Assembly (NCBI RefSeq): GCF_041504345.1
Contig: NZ_CP167895.1
Coordinates: forward strand, 992,001-1,056,000
Source of the DNA: Vibrio sp. BS-M-Sm-2
GTDB lineage: Bacteria > Pseudomonadota > Gammaproteobacteria > Enterobacterales > Vibrionaceae
Length of the DNA stretch: 64,000 nt
Reading direction: 5' to 3'
A program made the position numbers and the translations under genes. The notes under the pieces are model-generated. The model worked only from the letters and a program-made list of their open reading frames with translations. It searched no databases and was not told where the DNA came from. Below are positions 37,863 through 46,445 of this stretch, piece after piece. Positions within the stretch are counted from its first letter, which is position 1; every line of letters starts with the position of its first letter.

Positions 37863-38306
37863 TTAATCTAGGTCAGCGAGTGGCAGCCAATCGACTTGCA
37901 CGCCAGCTTGCTCAAACATATCTTGGCTAACTTTGATTTTATCACCCCAGCGAGAAAGGAAATCTTCACTTTGCTCTGGGCAATGTACTGCTGAAATTCC
38001 TGTTTGAATGATTTTTGCTGCACAGTTCGGACAAGGGAAGTGGGTTACCCATATTTCACAACTGTCCAAATCACGCTTAGCGAATAGAATCGCATTTTCT
38101 TCAGCGTGAAGTGTCTTTAGGTACTTCATCTCTCTGTCATCAGTATCCGCACTATCAGACACGCCATGTGGGTAGCCATTAAAGCCAACGGAAACAATAC
38201 GGTTGTGCTTAGTGATTACGGCGCCGACTTGAGTTGAAGGATCTTTACTCCAAGAACCGACCAATTCCGCCATTTGATAGAAACGTTTAGCCCATTTTGA
38301 AATCAT
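37863..38306 (-). CDS. Deoxycytidylate (dCMP) deaminase
   Basis: A 147-residue zinc-dependent deaminase converting dCMP to dUMP for thymidylate synthesis. The catalytic motif HAEENAIL (zinc His and proton-shuttle Glu) lies at about residues 67-74, and the zinc cysteines are in FPCPNCAAKII at about 91-101. The N-terminus (WSKDPSTQVGAVI) is typical of this family rather than of cytidine deaminase. It is divergent from the RND efflux operon. Confidence 0.9.
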   Translation of the reverse strand: MISKWAKRFYQMAELVGSWSKDPSTQVGAVITKHNRIVSVGFNGYPHGVSDSADTDDREMKYLKTLHAEENAILFAKRDLDSCEIWVTHFPCPNCAAKIIQTGISAVHCPEQSEDFLSRWGDKIKVSQDMFEQAGVQVDWLPLADLD

Positions 38307-38341
38307 GAGAATTCCTTAACAATTAAATGTGAATGCTTATC

Positions 38342-38367
38342 TGTCTGACAATACATTATGTTAGACA
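38342..38367. promoter_or_regulatory. Paired palindromic sites upstream of RND operon
   Basis: Two near-identical 9-bp palindromic words, TGTCTGACA (38342-38350) and TGTTAGACA (38359-38367), lie 17 bp apart in the divergent promoter region between the dCMP deaminase and RND genes. Such spacing suits a dimeric repressor, for example of the TetR type, but no regulator gene is adjacent. Confidence 0.4.
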
Positions 38368-38565
38368 ATATCCATAGAGAACAAAAGCTGAGAGGTTGAT
38401 TTACTTAGGAATTGTAGCGTGTTTGTAATCACTTTATAAGCACTTGGTTTCAATTAACATATTGATACACTTTGACTAGTTATAATTGATATTCCTCGGA
38501 CAATGGTAACGAGTGTGTTACGTAAATTTTATGCTGTTCAAATACTAATAAGTGACGGTATAACC

Positions 38566-39702
38566 ATGCGTAAAAAGTTGATCCTTACGGCTCTTGCAAG
38601 CTCTCTTATTCTTGCTGGATGTGGGCAAGATGCTCAAAATGCTAAGCAAGCGCCTTTACCTCTCGTAGCTGTACAGGATGTTAGCGTTGTTTCTCACCAG
38701 CAAAGTAAGTCGTACATCGGTCGTATTGAAGCCGTTGAAGACACGGCTATCACAGCGCAAGTTTCGGGCTATCTACAAAGCCGTCATTTCAATGAAGGTC
38801 AAATGGTCGAAAAGGGCCAGCTGCTATATTCCATTGAGCCATCTTCGTTTGAAGCTGAAGTTGCAAGCGCAAAAGCGTCTGTTGCTCAAGCAAACGCGAA
38901 CCTTAAGAAAGCCGAGCTTGATTTTAACCGTGGTAAAAACCTACTTCCGAAAGGCAGTATTTCTCAATCAGAATTCGATGCATTAACGGCAAACTTATTA
39001 GGCTCTCAAGCACAGCTTGAAGCCAGCCAAGCTCAGTTAAACGCCGCGAATGTCCAACTTTCTCATACCAAAATTATCGCGCCTTTCTCTGGAAGAATCA
39101 GTGACACTAAAGTAAGTAAAGGTGATCTGGTTTCACCGTCTTCAGGTGTATTGACGACTTTGGTTAGCCTAGATCCAATTCATGCATCGTTCAGCATTAG
39201 TGAGCGTGAGCGTATTGAGCTGGGTATGGACCGTATTGAAGGTGACGGCAGCAGCGACTCTGCAGGTGTTGAAGTTCAGATTATGCTTGAGAATGGTGAA
39301 GCGTTTGAACACCTAGGTCAGCTCGATTTTTTGGGTAACCGTATCAATCTCAATACCGGTACGATCGCGATGCGCGCAATCGCTGATAATCCGAATCAAC
39401 GATTACTTCCTGGTCAACACGTTCGTGTGGATCTACGTGAAAAGCAATCTATTGATGTTGTGACTATCCCACGCCGAGCAGTACAAACCGACCTAGAAGG
39501 CGACTTTGTGATGGTACTGGTTGAAGGTGAAGCGGCACCAGTTGCTGAGCGCAGAAACATCGAGATGGGTCGTCAGGTTGAAGGTGGTGTAATTGTTCAT
39601 TCTGGATTAGAGAAGAACGACTCAGTCATCACTCAAGGCTTACAGCGTGTCCGTAATGGTATGTCCGTTCGCATTCAACCTTCTGCTGAACAAGCTGAGT
39701 AA
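38566..39702 (+). CDS. RND efflux periplasmic adaptor lipoprotein
   Basis: A 378-residue membrane fusion protein of the AcrA/MexA group. The signal peptide ends SLILAGC, giving a lipidated Cys. A lipoyl half (AVEDTAITAQVSGYLQSRHF) comes early, then a helical hairpin at about 85-160, a second lipoyl half (LSHTKIIAPFSGRISD), a beta-barrel and the membrane-proximal domain. I chose ATG 38566 because the lipoprotein signal starts there; the in-frame start 21 codons upstream lacks a signal-like sequence. It is followed 11 bp later by the RND permease. No outer-membrane factor gene is present, so a genome-wide TolC is presumably used. Confidence 0.92.
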   Translation: MRKKLILTALASSLILAGCGQDAQNAKQAPLPLVAVQDVSVVSHQQSKSYIGRIEAVEDTAITAQVSGYLQSRHFNEGQMVEKGQLLYSIEPSSFEAEVASAKASVAQANANLKKAELDFNRGKNLLPKGSISQSEFDALTANLLGSQAQLEASQAQLNAANVQLSHTKIIAPFSGRISDTKVSKGDLVSPSSGVLTTLVSLDPIHASFSISERERIELGMDRIEGDGSSDSAGVEVQIMLENGEAFEHLGQLDFLGNRINLNTGTIAMRAIADNPNQRLLPGQHVRVDLREKQSIDVVTIPRRAVQTDLEGDFVMVLVEGEAAPVAERRNIEMGRQVEGGVIVHSGLEKNDSVITQGLQRVRNGMSVRIQPSAEQAE

Positions 39703-39713
39703 GGGGGCTATTT

Positions 39714-42700
39714 ATGTTGAGTCGTTTCTTTATTCAAAGGCCTAAGTTTGCCCTTGTTATATCCATCATATTAACGCTGGCGGGTGCGATTTCTCTCGCT
39801 ATCTTGCCGGTGGCTGAATATCCAAAAATTAGCCCACCGTCGGTCAGTGTGTCTGCATTCTATACCGGCGCAAGTGCTGAAGTGGTGGAGCAGGCGATAG
39901 CCGACCCCATAGAAACGTCGGTTAACGGCGTAGAAGATATGATCTACATGTCCTCTAAAAGTGCTAACGATGGTTCATACAACCTTAACGTGACCTTTGA
40001 TGTCGGTACTGATGCTGATATGGCTCAGGTCAACGTGCAGAACCGTGTTGCTCAGATCGAATCGAAACTTCCACAAGAAGTAAGAATGGTGGGTGTAACG
40101 GTCAAGAAGCGTTCTCCTGACTTGCTGATGGTATTGAACTTCTACTCGCCGAACGGAGAGTATGACGATCAATTCTTGATCAACTACGTGAACTTGAACA
40201 TTAAAGACCAATTGGCCCGTGTAAAGGGTATCAGTGAAGTTAACGTATTGGGTGGTGGCGAATACGCGATGCGTGTTTGGTTAGACCCTGAGAAAATGGC
40301 TAACCTCAATATAACCACCTCTGATGTGAATCGCGCCTTGGCTGAACAGAACGTTCAGGTAGCGGCTGGTCGTATTGGTGCTGCACCTTACAACAACGCA
40401 CAAGAAGTGCAGTTCAACTTGGTAACCAAAGGCCGACTAGAAACGGCTGATGAGTTTGAAAATGTTGTACTTCGTGCAAACCAAGATGGTTCAACGGTTT
40501 ATTTAAAAGACGTTTCACGCGTTGAGCTTGGTAAAAAGTTCTACGATGGCAATGGTAAATACCGTGGTCAAGACGCTTCAATCGTAACGTTGTCACTTCA
40601 ATCAGACGCTAACGCGCTGGAAAGTGGTAAAGCGGTGATGGCGATGCTGGATAATTTAGGCAAAAATTTCCCTGAAGGCGTTGCTTATGAGGCGAGTTAT
40701 GACACGACACTCTTCGTTGCAGAGTCGATCAAAGGCGTAGTAAAAACGCTAATTGAAGCGATCTTACTGGTTATCGCGGTAACGTATCTGTTCTTAGGTA
40801 GTGCGCGTGCGACTTTGATTCCGGTGGTTGCGATTCCTGTATCTTTGATTGGTACTTTTGCGGTCATGCAGATGACAGGCTTTACCATCAACACGGTGAC
40901 TCTATTTGGTTTGATATTGGCGATTGGTATCGTAGTAGATGATGCGATCTTGGTTATTGAAAACGTTGATACCACGATGGCCAAAGACCCAACGATCTCA
41001 CCGCGTAAAGCAACGCTTATCGCAATGAAGGAAGTAACGGGTCCGATTGTTACTTCGACGTTGGTACTGTTAGCGGTATTCATTCCAGTAGCTATGCTGC
41101 CAGGTATTACCGGTATCATGTATCGTCAGTTTGCTCTAACTATCTGTATCGCTGTTGTTATCTCTTCTATTAATGCTCTAACACTGTCACCTGCATTGTG
41201 TTCATTAGTTCTTAAGCAGGGCGGTGGTAATACGGCTCGTTGGTACCAAGCGTTTAACCGTGGTCTTGAATCAGTAACCAACAAATACGGTCAAATTGCA
41301 GGCTTCCTTGTGAAAAAGGGTGTTCTGCTGTTTACCTTCTTCGTTGTGGCGCTAGCAGCGGTAACTTACTTCGCGAAAACCACGTCTACGGCGTTCGTAC
41401 CTCAAGAAGATAAGGGTATTTTACTGGTTAACGTTCAACTTCCGGATGCGGCTTCACTGTCTCGTACCGAGGATGTGACGAAGCAGTTGCTAGAGATGGT
41501 TGAACAAGAGCCTGGCGTTGACGGTGTAACACTGGTTAACGGCTATGCATTCATGACGGGCGCTTCTGCTTCGAATGGTGCGTCGATGTTCATCAAGCTC
41601 CACGATTGGGAGATGCGTAACGCACTGGATGGTCAACATTCTGCGCAAGCAATTTCGCAACGTATTAATGGCCGAGCAGCCACTGAGCTACCTCAAGCTA
41701 TCGTGTTTGCAATGGGACCTCCAGCAGTACCAGGTATGGGTGCAGCGTCTGGATTTGAGTTTGTTCTAGAAGATACATTAGGTCGTAGCCGTACTGATCT
41801 AGCGATGGTTATGAATGACGTGATTGCTGAGGCCACTAAACAGCCTGAGATATCACATACCTTCAGTACCTTCCGTGCCAATGTACCTCACTACTATGTC
41901 GACATTGACCGTGAGAAAGCGCAGCAACTTGGTATTCCGTTGTCGGAAATCTTCCAAACATTACAAGGTAACCTAGGTTCTCTGTATGTGAATGATTTCA
42001 CCATGTTTGGTAAGAACTTCCGTGTCACCATGCAAGCTGACAGTGAACACCGTAGCAGCATGGATGACCTACAACGATTCCACGTGCGTTCGTCTAATGG
42101 CGAGATGATCCCGTTAAGCACATTGGTGACTTACGACCAGATCTTCGAACCTGATGTAGCATGGCGTTACAACATGTACCGCAGTGCAGTGATCCAAGGC
42201 CAACCAGCGCCGGGTTACTCAAGTGGTGATGCGATTGCGGCGATGGAACGTGTAGCTGCAGAAGTTCTGCCACAAGGTTACCAGTACGAATGGACAGGTA
42301 TGGCTTACCAAGAAGTACTCGCAGGCAACCAAGCGATCTTTGCGTTCGCATTAGCGCTGATCTTCATCTACTTGTTCATGGTGGCTCAATACGAGAGTTG
42401 GACTATACCGATTGCGATTATCCTAGTGGTACCTGTCGCAACATTAGGCTCCTTCTTGGCGTTGAACCTGACAGGCACACCACTGAATCTCTATGCGCAA
42501 ATTGGTTTGGTCCTCTTGATAGCCTTGGCCGCGAAGAATGCAATCTTGATTGTGGAATTTGCTAAGGTGGAACGTGAAGAGAAAGACGCACCAATCGAAG
42601 ATGCAGCAGTGAAGGGCGGTACGCTGCGTTTCCGTGCTGTGAACATGACGTCTTGGTCATTCATATTGGGTATCTTCCCACTTATCTTCGCTGCGGGCGC

Positions 42701-42866
42701 AGGTCACGTGAGCCAGAACTCTCTGGGTATTTCTCTGATTGGTGGTCTGCTATGTGTGTTGTTAGCGGGTACGTTCCTAATCCCTGGCTTCTATGCATTC
42801 GTACAGCGTAAGCGTGAGAAGGCACACGGTGGCAATACCAAGTTGATTCCACTGGATGACGAATAG
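39714..42866 (+). CDS. HAE1-family RND multidrug efflux permease
   Basis: A 1050-residue proton-driven efflux pump of the inner membrane with 12 predicted helices and two large periplasmic loops. Family marks are the N-terminus FIQRPKFALVISIILTLAGA, PVAEYPKISPPSVSVSAFYTGAS, and the TM4 proton-relay segment FGLILAIGIVVDDAILVIEN, with its paired Asp residues at about 408-409. Length matches AcrB-type proteins. It forms a two-gene operon with the adaptor and ends at a terminator at 42940. Substrates cannot be predicted from the sequence. Confidence 0.95.
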   Translation: MLSRFFIQRPKFALVISIILTLAGAISLAILPVAEYPKISPPSVSVSAFYTGASAEVVEQAIADPIETSVNGVEDMIYMSSKSANDGSYNLNVTFDVGTDADMAQVNVQNRVAQIESKLPQEVRMVGVTVKKRSPDLLMVLNFYSPNGEYDDQFLINYVNLNIKDQLARVKGISEVNVLGGGEYAMRVWLDPEKMANLNITTSDVNRALAEQNVQVAAGRIGAAPYNNAQEVQFNLVTKGRLETADEFENVVLRANQDGSTVYLKDVSRVELGKKFYDGNGKYRGQDASIVTLSLQSDANALESGKAVMAMLDNLGKNFPEGVAYEASYDTTLFVAESIKGVVKTLIEAILLVIAVTYLFLGSARATLIPVVAIPVSLIGTFAVMQMTGFTINTVTLFGLILAIGIVVDDAILVIENVDTTMAKDPTISPRKATLIAMKEVTGPIVTSTLVLLAVFIPVAMLPGITGIMYRQFALTICIAVVISSINALTLSPALCSLVLKQGGGNTARWYQAFNRGLESVTNKYGQIAGFLVKKGVLLFTFFVVALAAVTYFAKTTSTAFVPQEDKGILLVNVQLPDAASLSRTEDVTKQLLEMVEQEPGVDGVTLVNGYAFMTGASASNGASMFIKLHDWEMRNALDGQHSAQAISQRINGRAATELPQAIVFAMGPPAVPGMGAASGFEFVLEDTLGRSRTDLAMVMNDVIAEATKQPEISHTFSTFRANVPHYYVDIDREKAQQLGIPLSEIFQTLQGNLGSLYVNDFTMFGKNFRVTMQADSEHRSSMDDLQRFHVRSSNGEMIPLSTLVTYDQIFEPDVAWRYNMYRSAVIQGQPAPGYSSGDAIAAMERVAAEVLPQGYQYEWTGMAYQEVLAGNQAIFAFALALIFIYLFMVAQYESWTIPIAIILVVPVATLGSFLALNLTGTPLNLYAQIGLVLLIALAAKNAILIVEFAKVEREEKDAPIEDAAVKGGTLRFRAVNMTSWSFILGIFPLIFAAGAGHVSQNSLGISLIGGLLCVLLAGTFLIPGFYAFVQRKREKAHGGNTKLIPLDDE

Positions 42867-43200
42867 GGAACTGAATGTCTTGCATGATTAGTCCCTTACA
42901 AGAGTAACCCTTGGAAAATTAATTCCTTATAAAAACTGAGGCTTAGCGTTGCGCTAAGCCTTTCTTTATTCCACTAATGAATAAAATCGCTATTTATATA
43001 ATCAAATGTTTATTATGCGATAGAGTTAACACTCTAATTTTGGTTTTGTAATAAAATGATGTTTTATTATTAAGTCTTTGTTTAATATGGAATTAACAAG
43101 GTTCAGCTAACGAGTGTATGCTCGAAAACATTTGCACAATAGTGTGAAGTGTTTCAAAATTACCTAGTTATATTGAAATTTTTTGTGCATTGAGGTTCTT
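42867..43200. other. Intergenic region, RND permease to MaoC gene
   Basis: About 330 bp. It holds the RND terminator (stem GGCTTAGCG/CGCTAAGCC at 42940-42967) and an AT-rich stretch that must contain the MaoC promoter. I see no gene in it. Confidence 0.5.
42940..42967 (+). terminator. Rho-independent terminator of RND operon
   Basis: The stem GGCTTAGCG/CGCTAAGCC with a tiny loop is followed by TTTCTTT. Confidence 0.8.
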
Positions 43201-43887
43201 ATGAAAGTCATTGATTTATTTAAACACCGAGGCGATAGCATGTCTTCGCAACACTCAGAGTTTATGCAATGGATGTCTCCAGCTCTTAGAGATTACTGGG
43301 GTGACTTTCTAAATCGCACGCAAAATAGCCATTTCTTTGCGTGGGTTCGTGATCATCACAAACCTGCTGTAAATGAAGATGCACCAGAAATGCCAGTAGA
43401 ACAACCTATCGTGTTAAAGCCAGAAGCACAGCTTGTGTTTGATGAGCTTAATCAGCAGATCGGTGAAATTATCCATACTGGTGACTGGATCAATGTCAGC
43501 CAAGACCGTATCAACCAGTTTGGTCTTGTTACTGAAGATATGCAGTGGATTCACACCGAGCCTGAAAAAGCAGAAACAGACTCTCCGTTCAAAACAACCA
43601 TCGCACATGGTTTTTTAACTTTATCTCTGCTTCCTAGATTGACTGACAGTGTCGACCCTGACAAGTCTCAATTCCCAACGGCGAAGATGGTCGTAAACAT
43701 TGGCCTTAACCAAGTGCGTTTCCCATATCCTGTTAAATCGGGCAGTAATGTTCGAGCTAAAAGCACGCTAACAAAAGTAACGCCAATTAAGAAAGGGCTA
43801 GAGATTGAACGCGAAATTCGCGTAGAAATCGAAGGTATTCGTCGTCCTGGCGCTGTGATCGTTTCGGTGATTCAACTTCACTTTTAA
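43201..43887 (+). CDS. MaoC-family (R)-hydratase-like protein
   Basis: A 228-residue protein with a C-terminal MaoC hot-dog domain (about 95-225). The active-site region D-x4-H reads NQFGLVTEDMQWIH followed by ahead-lying AHGFLTLSLLPRL, as in enoyl-CoA (R)-hydratases. The N-terminal 75 residues are an extra helical part rich in aromatics (FMQWMSPALRDYWGDFLNRT), faintly phasin-like. Likely substrates are enoyl-CoA thioesters. The start at 43201 follows GAGG by about 5 bases; an earlier in-frame start at 43183 lacks such a site. Terminator at 43906. Confidence 0.85.
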   Translation: MKVIDLFKHRGDSMSSQHSEFMQWMSPALRDYWGDFLNRTQNSHFFAWVRDHHKPAVNEDAPEMPVEQPIVLKPEAQLVFDELNQQIGEIIHTGDWINVSQDRINQFGLVTEDMQWIHTEPEKAETDSPFKTTIAHGFLTLSLLPRLTDSVDPDKSQFPTAKMVVNIGLNQVRFPYPVKSGSNVRAKSTLTKVTPIKKGLEIEREIRVEIEGIRRPGAVIVSVIQLHF

Positions 43888-43905
43888 ACGAACCATATAG
43901 ATTCC

Positions 43906-43938
43906 AAAAAAGAGAGAGCTTAATGCTCTCTCTTTTTG
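43906..43938. terminator. Bidirectional terminator
   Basis: The stem AAAAAGAGAGAGC/GCTCTCTCTTTTT with a five-base loop lies between the convergent MaoC and PstS-type genes. Confidence 0.85.
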
Positions 43939-43963
43939 TTTTCATAAGATAAAACTATCTCAC

Positions 43964-44785
43964 TTATTTAATGCGAGTGTAACCGTACTCTTCGATAAGA
44001 TCTTGTCCTTGCTTCGACTTCACGAACTTGATGAAGTCTTTGCTCTCGTCAGAAACAGAGTCTGTCTTATGCAGCAACAAGAATGGGCGAGCCAGTTCAT
44101 AGCTGTGGTTTGCAATGTTCTTAGATGTCGGCTCTACGCCTTCAAATGTGATTGCCTTGATCGAACGATCGATAGAACCAACCGAGATAAAACCAATAGC
44201 ATGCGGGTTATGGTTAACAATCGTCTTTACCATGCTGTTGCTGTTTACAACCAAGTTATTTGGGTTGATGTCCGACACTAGACGGTCGTTAATGATTTGG
44301 GTTAAACCAAGCAAGCTCTCAAAGCTGTAACGTGAACCAGAAGAAGCTTCACGAGTCACCACTGCAATAGGTTGATCCGCACCGCCTACTGCTTTCCAGT
44401 TTGTGATTTTGCCTTTGTAGATATCGAACAACTGTTCACGTGTAACGTTGCTTACACTGTTTGAACGATTGGTTACGACTGCTAGGCCGTCAAAGGCAAT
44501 TGGGAATACCTTCAATTTCTCATCCTGCTCGCGGTCGGTTAAATAACGCGAGCTCATACCGATGTCAGCCACACCTTTATTAACCATGGTAATACCCGCT
44601 GTAGAACCAATGCCTTGAACCGCAATATAGTTATCAGGGTGAGTCTTGTTGTACTCCTCAGCTAATACATCCATCACACGTGATACAGAAGTGGAGCCCG
44701 AAATATTGGTTTCTTGTGCAAAAGCAGTGTGAGAAGACAGGGCTAAGGATAAAAGAGAGGCAAGCGCGACTCGTAACATAAACAA
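43964..44785 (-). CDS. PstS-type phosphate-binding protein
   Basis: A 273-residue periplasmic protein with a signal peptide (cleavage after HTAFA, about residue 23). It carries the phosphate-binding elements of short PstS proteins: ISGSTSVSRVMDVLAEEY, GIGSTAGITMVNKGVADIGMSSR with the Thr/Ser phosphate ligands, and REASSGSRYSFE. No pstCAB genes are adjacent, so it may serve a distant transporter or act in signalling or adhesion. The first ATG is chosen because AGGAG lies five bases upstream. I saw no convincing Pho box. Confidence 0.9.
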   Translation of the reverse strand: MFMLRVALASLLSLALSSHTAFAQETNISGSTSVSRVMDVLAEEYNKTHPDNYIAVQGIGSTAGITMVNKGVADIGMSSRYLTDREQDEKLKVFPIAFDGLAVVTNRSNSVSNVTREQLFDIYKGKITNWKAVGGADQPIAVVTREASSGSRYSFESLLGLTQIINDRLVSDINPNNLVVNSNSMVKTIVNHNPHAIGFISVGSIDRSIKAITFEGVEPTSKNIANHSYELARPFLLLHKTDSVSDESKDFIKFVKSKQGQDLIEEYGYTRIK

Positions 44786-45032
44786 CTCCTAGTTAATAAC
44801 ATTTGCCGGCTATGATAGGTCGGTTATATGACATTTTTGTGAAATTCTATATGCTCGATATGTCGTTGTTAGCTTGATGGGTGAAAGCTAGTGGGGTTTA
44901 CGAAAGCAAGATTCGTTTCTGGGAGCAATGCGGGTATTTTGTTTACGCTTGTTCGCTAAAATATTGGTTGAGTCCTAAGCTAAGTAGAGGAATTCACTAC
45001 TTAGAAGTTTCTATGAAGTTACAAGGGGTGTT

Positions 45033-45394
45033 ATGTCCGTCATTCATATCGAACTGAATCGTCTTTTAATTGGGGCTGAGAGGCTCTGTACATCTCGGAA
45101 TAGCAGTTTACCTGTCGAGTTAGGCAAATCCCTATATGAAGAGTGTGAGGGGGAGTGCTGTTTTCTCAGGCGCATTATCTACTCGACTCATCTCACAGTG
45201 ATTATACAAACGAGATTGCCTGCGTTACCTTTGATGAATCGTTATCTTGTTGGTTGGTGATGGTGCCGCTTGAAGGCGATGCTGAAACTGATTCCGTGAA
45301 TTGGGGACCTTATCCCTACCTTCCTAAATCGAAGGATCTTGATGCAATTCTGGCTGAGATAGAAAAAGATCCTAAATCATACTTCTGGTCATAA
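45033..45394 (+). pseudogene. Small unknown gene with frameshift in G run
   Basis: Two overlapping frames form one protein if a single base is added to the five-G run near 45149-45153. The first frame starts at ATG 45033 with AAGGGG five bases upstream (MSVIHIELNRLLIGAERL...). The second continues from about 45155 (VLFSQAHYLLDSSHSDYTN...) to a natural end (DPKSYFWS). The joined product would be about 120 residues, acidic, with no signal peptide and no family I recognise. The second half alone has only a GTG start. The lesion may be a sequencing error, since homopolymers are error-prone, or a real frameshift. Confidence 0.6.
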
Positions 45395-45480
45395 CCAATG
45401 GGTTCCGACAATTGCGGGTGGCGTAACCCCAGAGTTAACTTGTTTACACCACCTTCCACTCAATACTTTCTTCAATATGT

Positions 45481-46311
45481 TTAAATTTGAGTCTTTAAGC
45501 CTTGTGTTTGAGCTTGTGCGACTAACGAACGGAAGTCTTTGGGTGCCTTGCCGTGATACGTCTTAAAAGCAGTGCTGAAGTGAGCCGCGCTTTTAAAGCC
45601 AGATTCATAAGCAATTTGAGTGATAGATTTATTCGATGTTCTGAGCTGAGTGGCCGCGTGGGCGATTCGCTTGATCTTTAATAGATTTGAAAAGGAAAGA
45701 TCTTCGGCCGATAAACGGCGTTTAAGTGTGGCGGGTGACATCCCCATATAGCTGGCTAGAGTATCGAGTGAGATATTATTTTCTATGTTCTGTTCAATGT
45801 AATGGATAACTTTTTGTGTCACGGTCAACCTTGAAGCTCGGGCAATGATAACCAATAGAGCAGGGTGCTGTTCCACCATCAGAGAAAGCAAGCCTAAGCC
45901 TAATTGAGTGAGTGCGTAGTCATTCTTAGTTGATGAATTTGCAAGCGATATGATGAGTCCTTTTAGTTGACAGATTTTGGTGTCAGTTTGATTGAACTTA
46001 ATGTACTTGTCTGGGATTCGAGTGGATTCTAAATCGCTGAAATTATTGATGAATTTCTGGAAGATGGTCAGATCGAAATCTACACAGGTTGCGCTAAATT
46101 CACCATTTTCGGTGTTAACCGTGATGTCTTTAATCTGTCCTGAATTGTAGAGCGTAAAATCCCCCGCTTGTAACGAGGCTTCAGTGCCATTGGGTAACAC
46201 GAAAGAAATGCTGCCCTTTGATACTATGAAAATACCGTTTTTAGAGGCGGGGTAACGTTCTCGCTTCCTAGGTATGAAGTTTCTAAATTGGGTAACAGTG
46301 ATTGATGACAT
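45481..46311 (-). CDS. AraC-family transcriptional regulator
   Basis: A 276-residue regulator with a cupin-like N-terminal sensor domain (about 20-120) and a C-terminal double helix-turn-helix (about 165-265: LDTLASYMGMSPATLKRRL and ITQIAYESGFKSAAHFSTAF). Terminal KAPKDFRS is typical of the family. The nearest genes give no clear target. A terminator-like stem lies downstream of rnb and just upstream of its promoter region. Confidence 0.88.
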   Translation of the reverse strand: MSSITVTQFRNFIPRKRERYPASKNGIFIVSKGSISFVLPNGTEASLQAGDFTLYNSGQIKDITVNTENGEFSATCVDFDLTIFQKFINNFSDLESTRIPDKYIKFNQTDTKICQLKGLIISLANSSTKNDYALTQLGLGLLSLMVEQHPALLVIIARASRLTVTQKVIHYIEQNIENNISLDTLASYMGMSPATLKRRLSAEDLSFSNLLKIKRIAHAATQLRTSNKSITQIAYESGFKSAAHFSTAFKTYHGKAPKDFRSLVAQAQTQGLKTQI

Positions 46312-46384
46312 AGTTCGCTTCTTTGACGTTGTAAATTGATTGCTTATTTTTTTAAGTATTGTTTAAGCATGAGACATTTACAAA

Positions 46385-46409
46385 AAAGGCGCTAATTAAT
46401 AGCGCCTTT
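46385..46409 (-). terminator. Terminator of rnb
   Basis: The stem AAAGGCGCT/AGCGCCTTT with an AT loop lies about 37 bp after rnb on the minus strand, with a T run in that direction. Confidence 0.75.
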
Positions 46410-46445
46410 AGAAGTGAACCTTTGAAGCTTTTAGCCTTGTAAGGT

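Noticed and set aside
44786..44860. Possible Pho box before the PstS-type gene
   Set aside because: One TGTCAT word is present, but the second half is poor and the spacing between the CTGTCAT-like words is wrong.
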